Notes: generated by a model not told the origin, from the sequence alone. A stretch of 13,548 bases of DNA from an uncultured Clostridia bacterium (GCA_934454585.1 CAKSFP010000048.1:1-13548); one strand, 5' to 3'; positions 1-7,473 are shown, counted from the first letter of the stretch. A program made the numbers and translations.

Positions 1-79
1 GGCGGTCCCGTTCTCACCTGCCGGTTCGGTCGGCGATAAACGGTTGCCACAGGCAACCATCGCCCCTTTAGCAAGGGAG
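1..79 (-). repeat. RS1 interspersed repeat, copy A (left arm, cut by window edge)
   Basis: Read on the minus strand, this segment starts with CTCCCTTGC and runs through an internal hairpin (GGTTGCC, loop TGT, GGCAACC) to GGACCGCC. It aligns with plus-strand positions 2969-3048 with 72 of 80 columns identical by hand alignment. The rest of the copy, expected to hold an AT-rich hairpin and a GGAGGGATTC end, would lie before base 1. It does not encode a convincing protein. The copy number elsewhere in the genome is unknown. Confidence 0.75.
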
Positions 80-117
80 ACATTCTGATTTGCAAAAATT
101 TTCGTCAGTGCGAAAGG

Positions 118-202
118 CTCCCTTGCCAAAGGAAGCTGGCGGCTCACACAGTATTATCTTTAACAAAGATAATACTGTGTGAAAAAGCCGTCTGAGGGAT
201 TC
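118..202 (+). repeat. RS1 interspersed repeat, copy B (complete short form with long hairpin)
   Basis: The copy begins CTCCCTTGCCAAAGG and ends GAGGGATTC. Between them bases 144-161 pair perfectly with 165-182, an 18-bp AT-rich stem with a 3-base loop. Outside it, GGCGGC (138-143) pairs with GCCGTC (187-192) through one wobble pair, leaving four unpaired A residues (183-186) only on the 3' side. Copy D (2969-3111) has the same layout with a different inner stem sequence. No T-run follows, so a classical intrinsic terminator is unlikely. The role is unknown; it could be a mobile non-autonomous element or a structured RNA or DNA site. Confidence 0.75.
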
Positions 203-228
203 CCGCAAGGTCATAATTTTTTCGCAAT

Positions 229-257
229 TTGTAATTTCACAACATAATTCTTATTAT
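229..257 (+). promoter_or_regulatory. Candidate sigma-70/SigA promoter of the helicase gene
   Basis: A -35-like TTGTAA (229-234, 4 of 6 matches to TTGACA) is followed by a 17-base spacer and a -10-like TATTAT (252-257, 5 of 6 matches to TATAAT). Transcription would start near 264 and give a leader of about 24 bases containing the ribosome binding site. The surrounding DNA is AT-rich, so chance matches are possible. Confidence 0.45.
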
Positions 258-287
258 GTAGTCACGAGTCGGAGTGAGGTGTTTTGC

Positions 288-2807
288 GTGCCGATAAAAC
301 TGTACAGTCATAATGAAATCGCATATGAAAATGCGCTTGCATTGTTGCGTACAGAGAAGAAGGCCGCTGTGATCCACCCCACGGGCACCGGCAAGTCTTT
401 CATAGCCTTCAGACTGTGCGAGGATAATCCCGATAAACACATATGCTGGCTCTCACCGTCGGAATATATCTTTTCCACTCAGCTTGAAAATGTAAAAAAA
501 GCCAATTGCGGTATCGCGCCGACGAACATCAGCTTTTTCACATATGCCAAGCTGCTCAATATGACGGAGAGTGAGATTGCCGGCATAAAGCCGGATTATA
601 TAATCCTTGATGAATTTCACCGATGCGGCGCTCAGATGTGGGGTCGGGGAGTGGAAAGATTGCTTTCGATGTATGCGAATGTGCCCGTTCTCGGGCTGTC
701 TGCCACGGCAATCCGCTATCTTGACAATCAACGGAACATGGCTGATGAACTTTTTGACGGCAATGTTGCGTCCGAGATGTCGCTCGGCGAGGCGATAGTA
801 CGCGGCATCCTTGCACCGCCGAAGTATGTTCTCTCGGCTTTCTCGTGCAAGGAGAGCCTGGCGAGATATAGGCGCCGCGTTGCCCATGCCAAGAGTCAGG
901 CAGTGCGTGATGAGGGAGAGAGGTATCTCGAGGCGCTCAGGCGCGCGCTTGATAAAGCCGACGGATTGGACGCCCTGTTTGACAGGCATATGACGGAGCG
1001 CACGGGAAAATATATTGTTTTCTGCTCGGACTATGAACGGATGTGCCGCATGACGGAGCTTGCGCCGCAGTGGTTTGCCAAGGTGGATGCCGCGCCGCAT
1101 GTGTACACGCTCTATTCAGAGGATCCGTCCACAGATGCGCAGTTTCGCGCGTTCAAGGCGGATGACGATAATTCTCATCTGCGGCTGCTCTATTGCATAG
1201 ACGCGCTCAATGAGGGGGTTCATGTGGACGGCATAAGCGGTGTTGTTTTGCTGCGCCCCACGGTGTCGCCCATTATATATAAACAGCAGATAGGCAGAGC
1301 CTTGCAGACGGGTGTGGATGAATCGTCCGTGATTTTTGACATTGTGCTTAATATAGAAAATCTCTGCAGTATTGGCACCATAGAAGACGAGATGCGGCTT
1401 GCCGTCAGTTATTATCGCTCTGTCGGCAGGGATAACGAGATTGTCAACGAACACTTCACCGTCACCGATGAAGTGGGCGATTGCATAAAACTTTTTTCTA
1501 AACTTAACGACACCCTTACTGCATCGTGGGACTATATGTTCGCCGAGGCAAAGAGATATTATGAGCAACACGGAAATCTCGATGTGCCCAAAAGGTATAA
1601 AACTCCCGGCGGATATTCACTCGGCAATTGGCTCATGACCCAGCGGCGTGTGTATTCCGGCGCAGTCAGCGGAGTGTTGACCGCGGATAGGATATCAAAG
1701 CTTGATTCCGTCGGCATGGTGTGGGACAGCCACAGAGATGTGCAGTGGGCAAGGTTTCTTGGTGCGGCAAGGGATTATGCGGCACTCAACGGCGACCTGA
1801 ATATACCGGCACAGTTTGTGACGGATGACGGCGTGAAGCTCGGCAGATGGATTGCGAACCTTCGCACCGCCAGGAAAAACGGATTTGACAGCAAGTATCT
1901 CACCGCAGACAGAATCCGCGCTCTCGATGAACTGGGCATGAACTGGAGTGTGTCCGATTGGCTGTGGCAGAGGTATTATGAGGCTTGCCTTGATTACCGC
2001 GCCGCCAACGGAGATCTGGATGTGCCGGCGGATTTTGTCACGGAGGACGGCGTTCGCCTCGGCGGATGGATAAACAATCTCCGTTCGTCCGCACGAAACG
2101 GCTCTGCGGACGGACCGCACCTGACGGATGAGCAAAAACAGGCACTCGATGCCCTGGGCATGGCGTGGGGCGGCAAGCATGACAGAGTGTGGAATGCAAA
2201 CTATAACGCCGCAAAGAATTATTACGAAGTCAACGGAAATCTCAATGTTCCGCCGACATATATAACCGCAGACGGGTTTGCCCTAGGCAAATGGATCGAC
2301 CGTCAGCGCCATAATGCAAGGCTTGCGCCCGAACGCAGGCAGAAGCTTGATGAAATAGGCATGGTGTGGCGCAAGGCGGATGCGTGGGAAGTGCGTTATG
2401 CGCTTGCCGCAAGATATTTTAGGACAAACGGAAATCTGGATATAAAGACGGACTATGTCTCGGACGGGATATGGCTCGGCAAATGGCTGTCCGAACAGAA
2501 AAAGAGATATAAGGACGGCAAACTGCCGCCGGATTGTGCGCAACGCCTTGAGGCGATCGGCGTGGATTGGGACGGCGGTGCGCGCAAACGGTCCGATGAT
2601 GCGTGGGAAAGAAATTTTCTGCTGCTTAAGGCATATTGCGATGTGCACGGCGCCTTGCCCCACCTCGGTAAGAATGCCTTGGCGGATGAGCGAAAGCTTA
2701 ATTTTTGGGTGAAACGCCAAAGGCAGTATTTCAAGAATGAAAAACTCTCGGACGATAAGGTGCAAAAGCTTGAATCTCTTGGAGTGATAGAAGCTTCTCT
2801 TGCCTAA
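288..2807 (+). CDS. DExH superfamily 2 helicase with six C-terminal helicase-associated (HA) repeats
   Basis: Predicted ATP-dependent nucleic-acid translocase of 839 residues. The motor has Walker A HPTGTGKS (30-37), motif II DEFH (108-111), motif III SAT (138-140) and motif VI QIGRALQ (334-340). From about 412 on come six modules of 65-75 residues, each a tryptophan-led helix, a core like NG(N/D)L(D/N)VP, an LG.W.. helix and a final LG(M/V).W strand. The cores lie near 428, 501, 574, 649, 714 and 787. The sixth is degenerate (HGALPHL). HA modules are a known family, thought to bind nucleic acid, but the role of such helicases is not established. The GTG at 288 is chosen because GAGGTG (276-281) sits 6 bases before it; a GTG at 279 would add three residues. 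The gene stands alone between RS1 repeats and its stop codon lies in an RS1 remnant. No nuclease, methylase or partner gene is adjacent, so a defence or mobile-element role is only a guess. Confidence 0.9.
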   Translation: MPIKLYSHNEIAYENALALLRTEKKAAVIHPTGTGKSFIAFRLCEDNPDKHICWLSPSEYIFSTQLENVKKANCGIAPTNISFFTYAKLLNMTESEIAGIKPDYIILDEFHRCGAQMWGRGVERLLSMYANVPVLGLSATAIRYLDNQRNMADELFDGNVASEMSLGEAIVRGILAPPKYVLSAFSCKESLARYRRRVAHAKSQAVRDEGERYLEALRRALDKADGLDALFDRHMTERTGKYIVFCSDYERMCRMTELAPQWFAKVDAAPHVYTLYSEDPSTDAQFRAFKADDDNSHLRLLYCIDALNEGVHVDGISGVVLLRPTVSPIIYKQQIGRALQTGVDESSVIFDIVLNIENLCSIGTIEDEMRLAVSYYRSVGRDNEIVNEHFTVTDEVGDCIKLFSKLNDTLTASWDYMFAEAKRYYEQHGNLDVPKRYKTPGGYSLGNWLMTQRRVYSGAVSGVLTADRISKLDSVGMVWDSHRDVQWARFLGAARDYAALNGDLNIPAQFVTDDGVKLGRWIANLRTARKNGFDSKYLTADRIRALDELGMNWSVSDWLWQRYYEACLDYRAANGDLDVPADFVTEDGVRLGGWINNLRSSARNGSADGPHLTDEQKQALDALGMAWGGKHDRVWNANYNAAKNYYEVNGNLNVPPTYITADGFALGKWIDRQRHNARLAPERRQKLDEIGMVWRKADAWEVRYALAARYFRTNGNLDIKTDYVSDGIWLGKWLSEQKKRYKDGKLPPDCAQRLEAIGVDWDGGARKRSDDAWERNFLLLKAYCDVHGALPHLGKNALADERKLNFWVKRQRQYFKNEKLSDDKVQKLESLGVIEASLA

Positions 2808-2830
2808 ATGGCGGCGGAGGGATTCAATCG
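2799..2830 (+). repeat. RS1 remnant, copy C (overlaps end of helicase gene)
   Basis: CTTGCCTAAA (2799-2808) matches the start of RS1, and after one base GGCGGCGGAGGGATTCAATCG (2810-2830) matches its right end, as in copy D. The central hairpin is absent, as if internally deleted. The helicase stop codon TAA (2805-2807) is the TAA of the RS1 left end, so the last residues of the protein are encoded by the repeat. The match is short and could partly be chance, but the two ends occur in the right order and orientation. Confidence 0.55.
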
Positions 2831-2891
2831 CCGATCCGCAACAAATCAACAAATTTGTGATTTCGGCAATATTCCGCTAATACACCCGTAG

Positions 2892-2913
2892 GGGCGACCC
2901 TGTGTGGTCGCCC
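2892..2913 (+). repeat. GC-rich hairpin with CTGTGT loop (interspersed repeat)
   Basis: GGGCGACC (2892-2899) and GGTCGCCC (2906-2913) form a perfect 8-bp stem around the loop CTGTGT. A hairpin at 13169-13190 has the same loop on the opposite strand with a different stem. No T-run follows (GAATAAAG), so this is not a typical terminator, although it lies 85 bases after the helicase stop and could slow RNA polymerase or protect an RNA end. Confidence 0.6.
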
Positions 2914-2968
2914 GAATAAAGAAATAATAACGCACAAATCAACACATAATCGGTGGCGGTTTGAGAGC

Positions 2969-3111
2969 CTCCCTTGCCTAAAGGGGTGATGCTTGCTGGT
3001 GGCAAGCGTTCATCGCCGACCGAACCGGCAGGTGAGAACAGGACCGCCCATTTGATATTATTTTTTTATAAAATAATATCAAATGAAAAAGGCGGTGGAG
3101 GGATTCAATCG
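2969..3111 (+). repeat. RS1 interspersed repeat, copy D (complete long form)
   Basis: The copy begins CTCCCTTGCCTAAAGGGG. An internal hairpin (GCTTGC at 2991-2996 pairing with GCAAGC at 3003-3008) follows, then a conserved stretch shared with copy A. Next is a long hairpin: bases 3049-3064 pair perfectly with 3070-3085, a 16-bp AT-rich stem with loop TTTAT. The outer ACCGCC (3043-3048) pairs with GGCGGT (3091-3096), leaving five unpaired A residues (3086-3090) on the 3' side. It ends GGAGGGATTCAATCG. The inner stem is unrelated in sequence to that of copy B although the fold is the same. Confidence 0.8.
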
Positions 3112-3267
3112 TCGATTGAGGCGGAGCCGAGACAGGTGTCACCGTATGGTGACGGATGAGCTGTAGCTTGCTTGCAAGCGTTTATACATTATTGCCGTTC
3201 TTCAAACAAAAATTATTTATACATTAATGACATTCGTAAATGCAAATATCGAAAGAGGGAAATCAAC
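3106..3267 (+). other. Non-coding region upstream of the glycan operon with small hairpins
   Basis: Three short palindromes lie in a row: CAATCG/CGATTG (3106-3118), GTCACC with loop GTAT and GGTGAC (3138-3153), and GCTTGC/GCAAGC (3166-3179), the last followed by GTTTATAC as in the internal hairpin of RS1 copy A. After them the DNA is AT-rich up to the ribosome binding site at 3254-3259. The operon promoter should lie here or further left. The only candidate is weak: TTGCCG (3192-3197), an 18-base spacer and TTTATA (3216-3221). No convincing terminator is seen. Confidence 0.35.
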
Positions 3268-4536
3268 ATGACAATAAAACCCTTTGAAAAGAAAATATGG
3301 CTTTCATCACCGACAATGCATAACGGCGCCGAGATGAAATATGTCCAAGAGGCGTATGACACCAATTGGATGAGCACTGTCGGCGAAAACATAAATGAGG
3401 TGGAGAAAATCGCTGCAAAAAAGGCACAGATGAAATATGCCGTTGCTCTGTCGAGTTGTACCGCAGCACTTCATCTTTGTGTAAAATCCGCCGGAGAGCG
3501 GCTCTACGGAAAACCGCCTATCGGTCACGGAGCACTTGAGGGCAGATATGTGTTCTGCTCAGACATGACTTTCGATGCGACTTTGAACCCGGTTGTCTAT
3601 GAGGGAGGCGTGCCGATATTTATAGATACTGACCCGGATACATGGAACATGGATCCCGTCGCACTCGAAAAAGCTTTTGAACTCTATCCGAATGTAAAAC
3701 TTGTCGTTTGTGCGGAACTTTACGGTTTCCCGGGCAGAATTGATGTGATAAAAGATATATGCAAAAAACACGGTGCGATTTTGGTTGAAGATGCCGCCGA
3801 GGCAATGGGGGCGACACTCCATGGCAAACAGTGCGGATCATTCGGCGACTATTCCGCCGTAAGCTATAACGGCAATAAGATAATCACCGGATCATCGGGC
3901 GGTTGCCTTTTGACAAATGATATAGAGGTTGCCAATAAGGCACGCAAGTGGTCTACACAGGCGCGTGAGAATGCCCCGTGGTATCAGCATGAGGAAGTTG
4001 GCTATAACTACCGCATGAGCAATATTGTAGCCGGAGTTGTGCGCGGTCAGTATTCTTTCCTTGAAGAACATATCGCACAGAAAAAAGCTGTGTATGAAAG
4101 ATATGCCGAAGGCTTGAAGAATTTGCCCGTGCGTATGAACCCGATATTGCCGGACAGCAGTCCGAATTATTGGTTGTCTGCCATGACTATAGACAGGGAA
4201 TATATGTGCAAACAGGTCAGAGATGATTCAAATGCGCTCTATGTTTCGGAAAAGGGCAAATCATGCCCGACAGAGATTCTTGAAGTCCTTGCGGAATGTA
4301 ATGCAGAGGGCAGACCTATATGGAAACCAATGCATATGCAGCCGATGTATAGGATGCATGAATTCATCACGCGAACCGATTCCGGCAGAGCGCGGACAAA
4401 CGCGTATATTGCAGGTGGTGCCGATGATGTCGGGGCAGATATTTTTGAATGTGGTCTTTGTCTGCCGAGTGACAACAAAATGACAGCAGAAGAACAGAAT
4501 AAAATTATTGAGATTATAAAGTATTGTTTCGGTTGA
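3268..4536 (+). CDS. pglE: PLP-dependent sugar aminotransferase, DegT/DnrJ/EryC1/StrS family (PglE/EpsN-like)
   Basis: Predicted to transfer an amino group to C4 of a UDP-4-keto-6-deoxy-GlcNAc-type sugar, giving the 4-amino precursor of bacillosamine. The protein has 422 residues, normal for the family. The PLP-binding lysine is K204 in SYNGNK (199-204). The cofactor-contacting acid is D175 in VEDAAEA (173-179), and the phosphate loop is SSCTAALH (62-69). DTDPDTWNMDP (120-130) and RPIWKPMHMQP (349-359) closely resemble Bacillus EpsN and Campylobacter PglE. Residues around 318-335 appear inserted relative to EpsN as I remember it. The ATG follows AGAGGG (3254-3259) with an 8-base gap; in-frame upstream codons have no such site. 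It is the first gene of the operon, 17 bases before the phosphoglycosyl transferase gene. The exact sugar is inferred from the next two genes; the dehydratase that makes the substrate is not in the window. Confidence 0.88.
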   Translation: MTIKPFEKKIWLSSPTMHNGAEMKYVQEAYDTNWMSTVGENINEVEKIAAKKAQMKYAVALSSCTAALHLCVKSAGERLYGKPPIGHGALEGRYVFCSDMTFDATLNPVVYEGGVPIFIDTDPDTWNMDPVALEKAFELYPNVKLVVCAELYGFPGRIDVIKDICKKHGAILVEDAAEAMGATLHGKQCGSFGDYSAVSYNGNKIITGSSGGCLLTNDIEVANKARKWSTQARENAPWYQHEEVGYNYRMSNIVAGVVRGQYSFLEEHIAQKKAVYERYAEGLKNLPVRMNPILPDSSPNYWLSAMTIDREYMCKQVRDDSNALYVSEKGKSCPTEILEVLAECNAEGRPIWKPMHMQPMYRMHEFITRTDSGRARTNAYIAGGADDVGADIFECGLCLPSDNKMTAEEQNKIIEIIKYCFG

Positions 4537-4553
4537 TTGCGGGGGTTTTGCGA

Positions 4554-5192
4554 ATGTATGAAAGATTTTTCAAGCGAGTGTTTGATTTTTGTTTGTCGCT
4601 CACCGCTTTGATTGTGCTGTCGCCGCTAATGTTGGTTTTGACGGCTTGCGGCGCGGTTGCCATGAGGGGAAATCCGTTTTTCGCTCAGCCGCGACCGGGA
4701 AAGATAGATGCGCAAACAGGCAAGGAGAGGATTTTTAAGCTGATAAAATTCCGCACAATGAGCAATGCAAAGGATAATGACGGAAATCTTCTGCCGGACG
4801 CGGATAGATTAAATGGTTACGGTAAATTTCTCAGGGCAACTTCACTTGATGAGTTGCCGGAGTTGTGGAATATCGTTAAAGGTGATATGAGCATTGTCGG
4901 TCCGAGACCGCTGCTTACCGAATATCTTGATAGATATTCTTGCGAACAAAGGCGCAGACATGAGGTTAGACCCGGACTTACGGGATATGCACAGGTTCAT
5001 GGACGCAATTCTCTCACTTGGGAAGAAAAATTCAGGCATGACATTTATTATGTAGACCATATTTCACTTGGGGAAGATGTAAAGATTATTTTTCAAACTG
5101 TTTTTGCTGTGCTAAAGAAGGATGGCATTAGTTCAGAAACTTCTGCAACAATGGAAGAATTTAAGGGAAACGAAAAGGAATTTACAAGATGA
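4554..5192 (+). CDS. pglC: Undecaprenyl-phosphate sugar-1-phosphate transferase (small monotopic PGT, PglC/EpsL-like)
   Basis: Initiating phosphoglycosyl transferase: moves a sugar-1-phosphate from a UDP-sugar to undecaprenyl phosphate at the inner membrane face. At 212 residues it is the minimal catalytic form without the extra membrane domain of WbaP/WcaJ. A hydrophobic stretch (about 9-32) holds the SP pair (23-24) typical of the re-entrant helix. Further motifs are FKLIKFRTM (61-69), the catalytic D99-E100 in SLDELPELWN, GPRP (116-119) and RPGLTGYAQV (139-148). The ATG lies after GGGGGT (4540-4545); a TTG at 4524 would overlap the previous gene and has no ribosome binding site. The stop overlaps the next start in ATGA, suggesting translational coupling. 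A diacetyl-bacillosamine-type substrate is inferred from the aminotransferase and acetyltransferase on each side; galactose or GlcNAc phosphate remain possible. Confidence 0.9.
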   Translation: MYERFFKRVFDFCLSLTALIVLSPLMLVLTACGAVAMRGNPFFAQPRPGKIDAQTGKERIFKLIKFRTMSNAKDNDGNLLPDADRLNGYGKFLRATSLDELPELWNIVKGDMSIVGPRPLLTEYLDRYSCEQRRRHEVRPGLTGYAQVHGRNSLTWEEKFRHDIYYVDHISLGEDVKIIFQTVFAVLKKDGISSETSATMEEFKGNEKEFTR

Positions 5193-5797
5193 AATCATTA
5201 GTCATAATCGGTGGCGGGGGTCACGGAAAAGTGGTTGCTGATATTGCAAAGTTGTGCGGATATACTGACATTAAATTCTTAGATGATAATGATCAAATTA
5301 ATAATTGTGGTGGTTATCGTGTTGTAGGAAAATGCTCGGATTATAAATTGTATTCGGATGAGTGCTTTTTTGTTGCTATCGGAAACGCAAAATCCAGAGA
5401 GCAAATTCAAAGCGAGCTTATCAATGTGATTACACTTATTCACCCAAGCGCTGTGGTTGCTGATGATGCGAAGATTGGCAAGGGAACAGTTGTTATGGCA
5501 GGTGCGGTTGTAAATTCAGGGAGTACAATTGGTGATGGTTGTATAATTAATACTTGTTCATCTGTTGATCACGATTGCCATGTTGGAGATTATGTTCATG
5601 TTTCTGTCGGCAGTCATTTGTGTGGCAGCGTGACAGTTGACTCCGGCACATGGGTAGGTGCAGGAGCGACTGTAAGCAATAATATCAAAATTTGCTCCGA
5701 TTGCACGATTGGAGCGGGTACCGTGGTCATTAAGGATATAAAACGGACGGGGACTTATGTGGGAGTGCCGGCGAAAATGATCGGCACATTAAAATGA
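5189..5797 (+). CDS. pglD: Sugar O/N-acetyltransferase, NeuD/PglD/EpsM family
   Basis: Predicted acetyl-CoA-dependent N-acetyltransferase acting on the 4-amino group made by the upstream aminotransferase, giving UDP-diacetyl-bacillosamine or a similar sugar. The protein has 202 residues, usual for the family. An N-terminal Rossmann-like domain starts with VIIGGGGHGKV (5-15), the nucleotide-sugar binding loop. From about 83 on, hexapeptide repeats such as IGKGTV, IGDGCI, VGDYVH and IGAGTV form a left-handed beta-helix. H128 in SSVDHDCHVG is the likely catalytic base, with D129 next to it where PglD has Glu. The C-terminal GVPAKMIG is typical. AAGGAA (5175-5180) lies 8 bases before the ATG. The N-acetyl assignment depends on context; the family also contains sialic-acid O-acetyltransferases. 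Confidence 0.88.
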   Translation: MKSLVIIGGGGHGKVVADIAKLCGYTDIKFLDDNDQINNCGGYRVVGKCSDYKLYSDECFFVAIGNAKSREQIQSELINVITLIHPSAVVADDAKIGKGTVVMAGAVVNSGSTIGDGCIINTCSSVDHDCHVGDYVHVSVGSHLCGSVTVDSGTWVGAGATVSNNIKICSDCTIGAGTVVIKDIKRTGTYVGVPAKMIGTLK

Positions 5798-5818
5798 CAT
5801 ATGATAAAGGGGAAGATT

Positions 5819-6928
5819 ATGCGAGTTTTGATTCTTGCAAACATAGATATGGGGTTATATAAATTTCGACGGGAATTGATTGAAGAACTGGTTAAGGAAA
5901 ATGAAGTGTATTTTTGTGTGCCCCATGGGAAATTCGTAGAGTCAATAATGAATATCGGCGGTGTGTTCATATCGTGTCCGCTAATGAACCGGCATGGAAC
6001 TAATCCGTTACAGGAGATTAAGTTAATTCGATTTTATAAAGAAATCATTCGTGAAGTTAAGCCGGATATTGTGTTTACATATACAATCAAATGTAATGCT
6101 TACGGGGGCATGGCTTGTGCTAAACTTAATGTCCCATATGTTGCAAATGTAACAGGTCTTGGCACTGCTGTTGAAAACGGCGGATTAATGCAAAAAATAA
6201 CCCTTTTTCTTTATAAAACGGGCTTGTGTAAAGCTCAAAAGGTGTTTTTTCAAAATGTCGAAAATCGTGATTTTATGGTAAATCGCGGAGTGGTTAACAG
6301 TAATTATGATTTGCTCCCGGGTTCGGGTGTAAATCTCAGACAATACAATGTTCGTCCATATCCAAATTCAAAAACAGTTGATTTTGTTTTCATTGCACGG
6401 GTTATGAAAGAAAAAGGAATAGAACAGTACTTGGACGCTGCGAGAGAAATAAGAAAGCTGCATCCCGAAACACGCTTTCATATTTGCGGATTTTGCGAAC
6501 AAAACTATGAGGCACTGCTGAAAGATCTTAGTGATAACGGAACTGTGATATATCATGGTCTTGTATCTGACATGACACCAATTTATCAAATTGCATCGTG
6601 CACGGTTCATCCGACTTATTATCCTGAGGGATTAAGCAATGTCCTTCTTGAGAGTGCCGCTTCGGCTCGTCCGATTATTACGACTGACAGATCCGGATGT
6701 CGTGAGGTGGTTGATGACGGAGTTAACGGATATGTAATCAAACAAGCAGATAGTCAAGATTTGATAGAGAAGATTGAGAAATTCTTGAGTTTAAGTATTG
6801 AGGAACGCAGAAATATGGGACTTGCCGGTCGCAAAAAGGTTGAACGGGAATTCGATCGTAGGATTGTTGTTGATAAATACATGGCGGAGTTAAATGTTGT
6901 GAGGAGTTTGTCATGCGAAGAACGGTAA
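5819..6928 (+). CDS. Glycosyltransferase family 4, likely adds the second sugar (PglA/EpsD-like)
   Basis: A 369-residue GT-B fold retaining glycosyltransferase. The N-terminal half ends near residue 185 with an acceptor-side loop around VTGLGTAVENGG (111-122). The C-terminal donor domain begins FVFIARVMKEKG (189-200) and carries the E-x7-E motif PEGLSNVLLES (E270, E278), which binds the nucleotide-sugar. The gene follows the bacillosamine-type genes directly, where PglA-like enzymes act on the first lipid-linked sugar. The chosen ATG has AAAGGGGA (5806-5813) 5 bases before it; an ATG at 5801 would place this site inside the coding region. The 3' end overlaps the next gene by 16 bases. Donor and linkage cannot be read from the sequence. 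Confidence 0.88.
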   Translation: MRVLILANIDMGLYKFRRELIEELVKENEVYFCVPHGKFVESIMNIGGVFISCPLMNRHGTNPLQEIKLIRFYKEIIREVKPDIVFTYTIKCNAYGGMACAKLNVPYVANVTGLGTAVENGGLMQKITLFLYKTGLCKAQKVFFQNVENRDFMVNRGVVNSNYDLLPGSGVNLRQYNVRPYPNSKTVDFVFIARVMKEKGIEQYLDAAREIRKLHPETRFHICGFCEQNYEALLKDLSDNGTVIYHGLVSDMTPIYQIASCTVHPTYYPEGLSNVLLESAASARPIITTDRSGCREVVDDGVNGYVIKQADSQDLIEKIEKFLSLSIEERRNMGLAGRKKVEREFDRRIVVDKYMAELNVVRSLSCEER

Positions 6929-7473
6929 ACAATTTAATCAGTGTTATCTTTACATTTATAAAATTTTCGATTATGAAAATTTTTTGTTTGAGTGGATTTA
7001 TTTTTTCTCCGATTGAACGATTTTCACCGAATGTCGTGACGGAGTTTAATTGTGGTAGCAGAGTTACGCTTGGTAAAATGGTGCGTGTACATAGTGGGAC
7101 TAAGATTAAAGTGCGGAAAGGCGCAAGGCTTAGTGTTGGCAGTAATGCAAAAATAAATTATAACTGTATTATTGTGTGTCATGACAACATCGAAATTGGA
7201 GAAGGAACTGAATTTGGACCGTCTGTGTATCTTTATGATCACGATCATGATTATAAAGCAGGAATTAAGAGTGGAGAATTCAAAAGTTCGCCAATAACTA
7301 TTGGGAAGAATTGCTGGATAGGAGCAAATGCCATTATTCTTCGTGGCACTAAAATAGGAGATAATTGTGTAATTGGTGCCGGCAGTGTAATTAAAGGGAC
7401 TTTTCCCGATGGGAGTGTTATTGTCCAGAAAAAGGAAACACAAGCTAGGAATATGTTTGAAAATAAGCATTGA
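6913..7473 (+). CDS. Acyltransferase, left-handed beta-helix (maltose/galactoside O-acetyltransferase-like)
   Basis: Predicted acetyl-CoA-dependent O-acetyltransferase that decorates a sugar of the repeat unit in the cytoplasm. The protein has 186 residues. A hydrophobic N-terminal stretch (8-32) may be membrane-associated and precedes a beta-helix with hexapeptide turns (IEIGEG, ITIGKN, WIGANA, IGDNCV, IGAGSV). The YDHDHDY segment (108-114) holds the likely catalytic histidine (H110 or H112), followed by the extended loop normal for this family. The ATG follows GAGGAG (6901-6906) and overlaps the preceding glycosyltransferase gene by 16 bases. The C-terminus (IVQKKETQARNMFENKH) lacks the common G(V/N)PAK ending seen in the other two acetyltransferases here. 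Confidence 0.82.
   Translation: MRRTVNNLISVIFTFIKFSIMKIFCLSGFIFSPIERFSPNVVTEFNCGSRVTLGKMVRVHSGTKIKVRKGARLSVGSNAKINYNCIIVCHDNIEIGEGTEFGPSVYLYDHDHDYKAGIKSGEFKSSPITIGKNCWIGANAIILRGTKIGDNCVIGAGSVIKGTFPDGSVIVQKKETQARNMFENKH

Noticed and set aside
3049..3085. Long AT-rich hairpin as intrinsic terminator of the helicase gene
   Set aside because: The stem is almost all A-T and no T-run follows on either strand; it is better explained as part of the RS1 repeat.
2974..3159. Open frame of 61 codons on the plus strand
   Set aside because: It lies within the RS1 repeat and its hairpins, has no ribosome binding site and resembles no protein.
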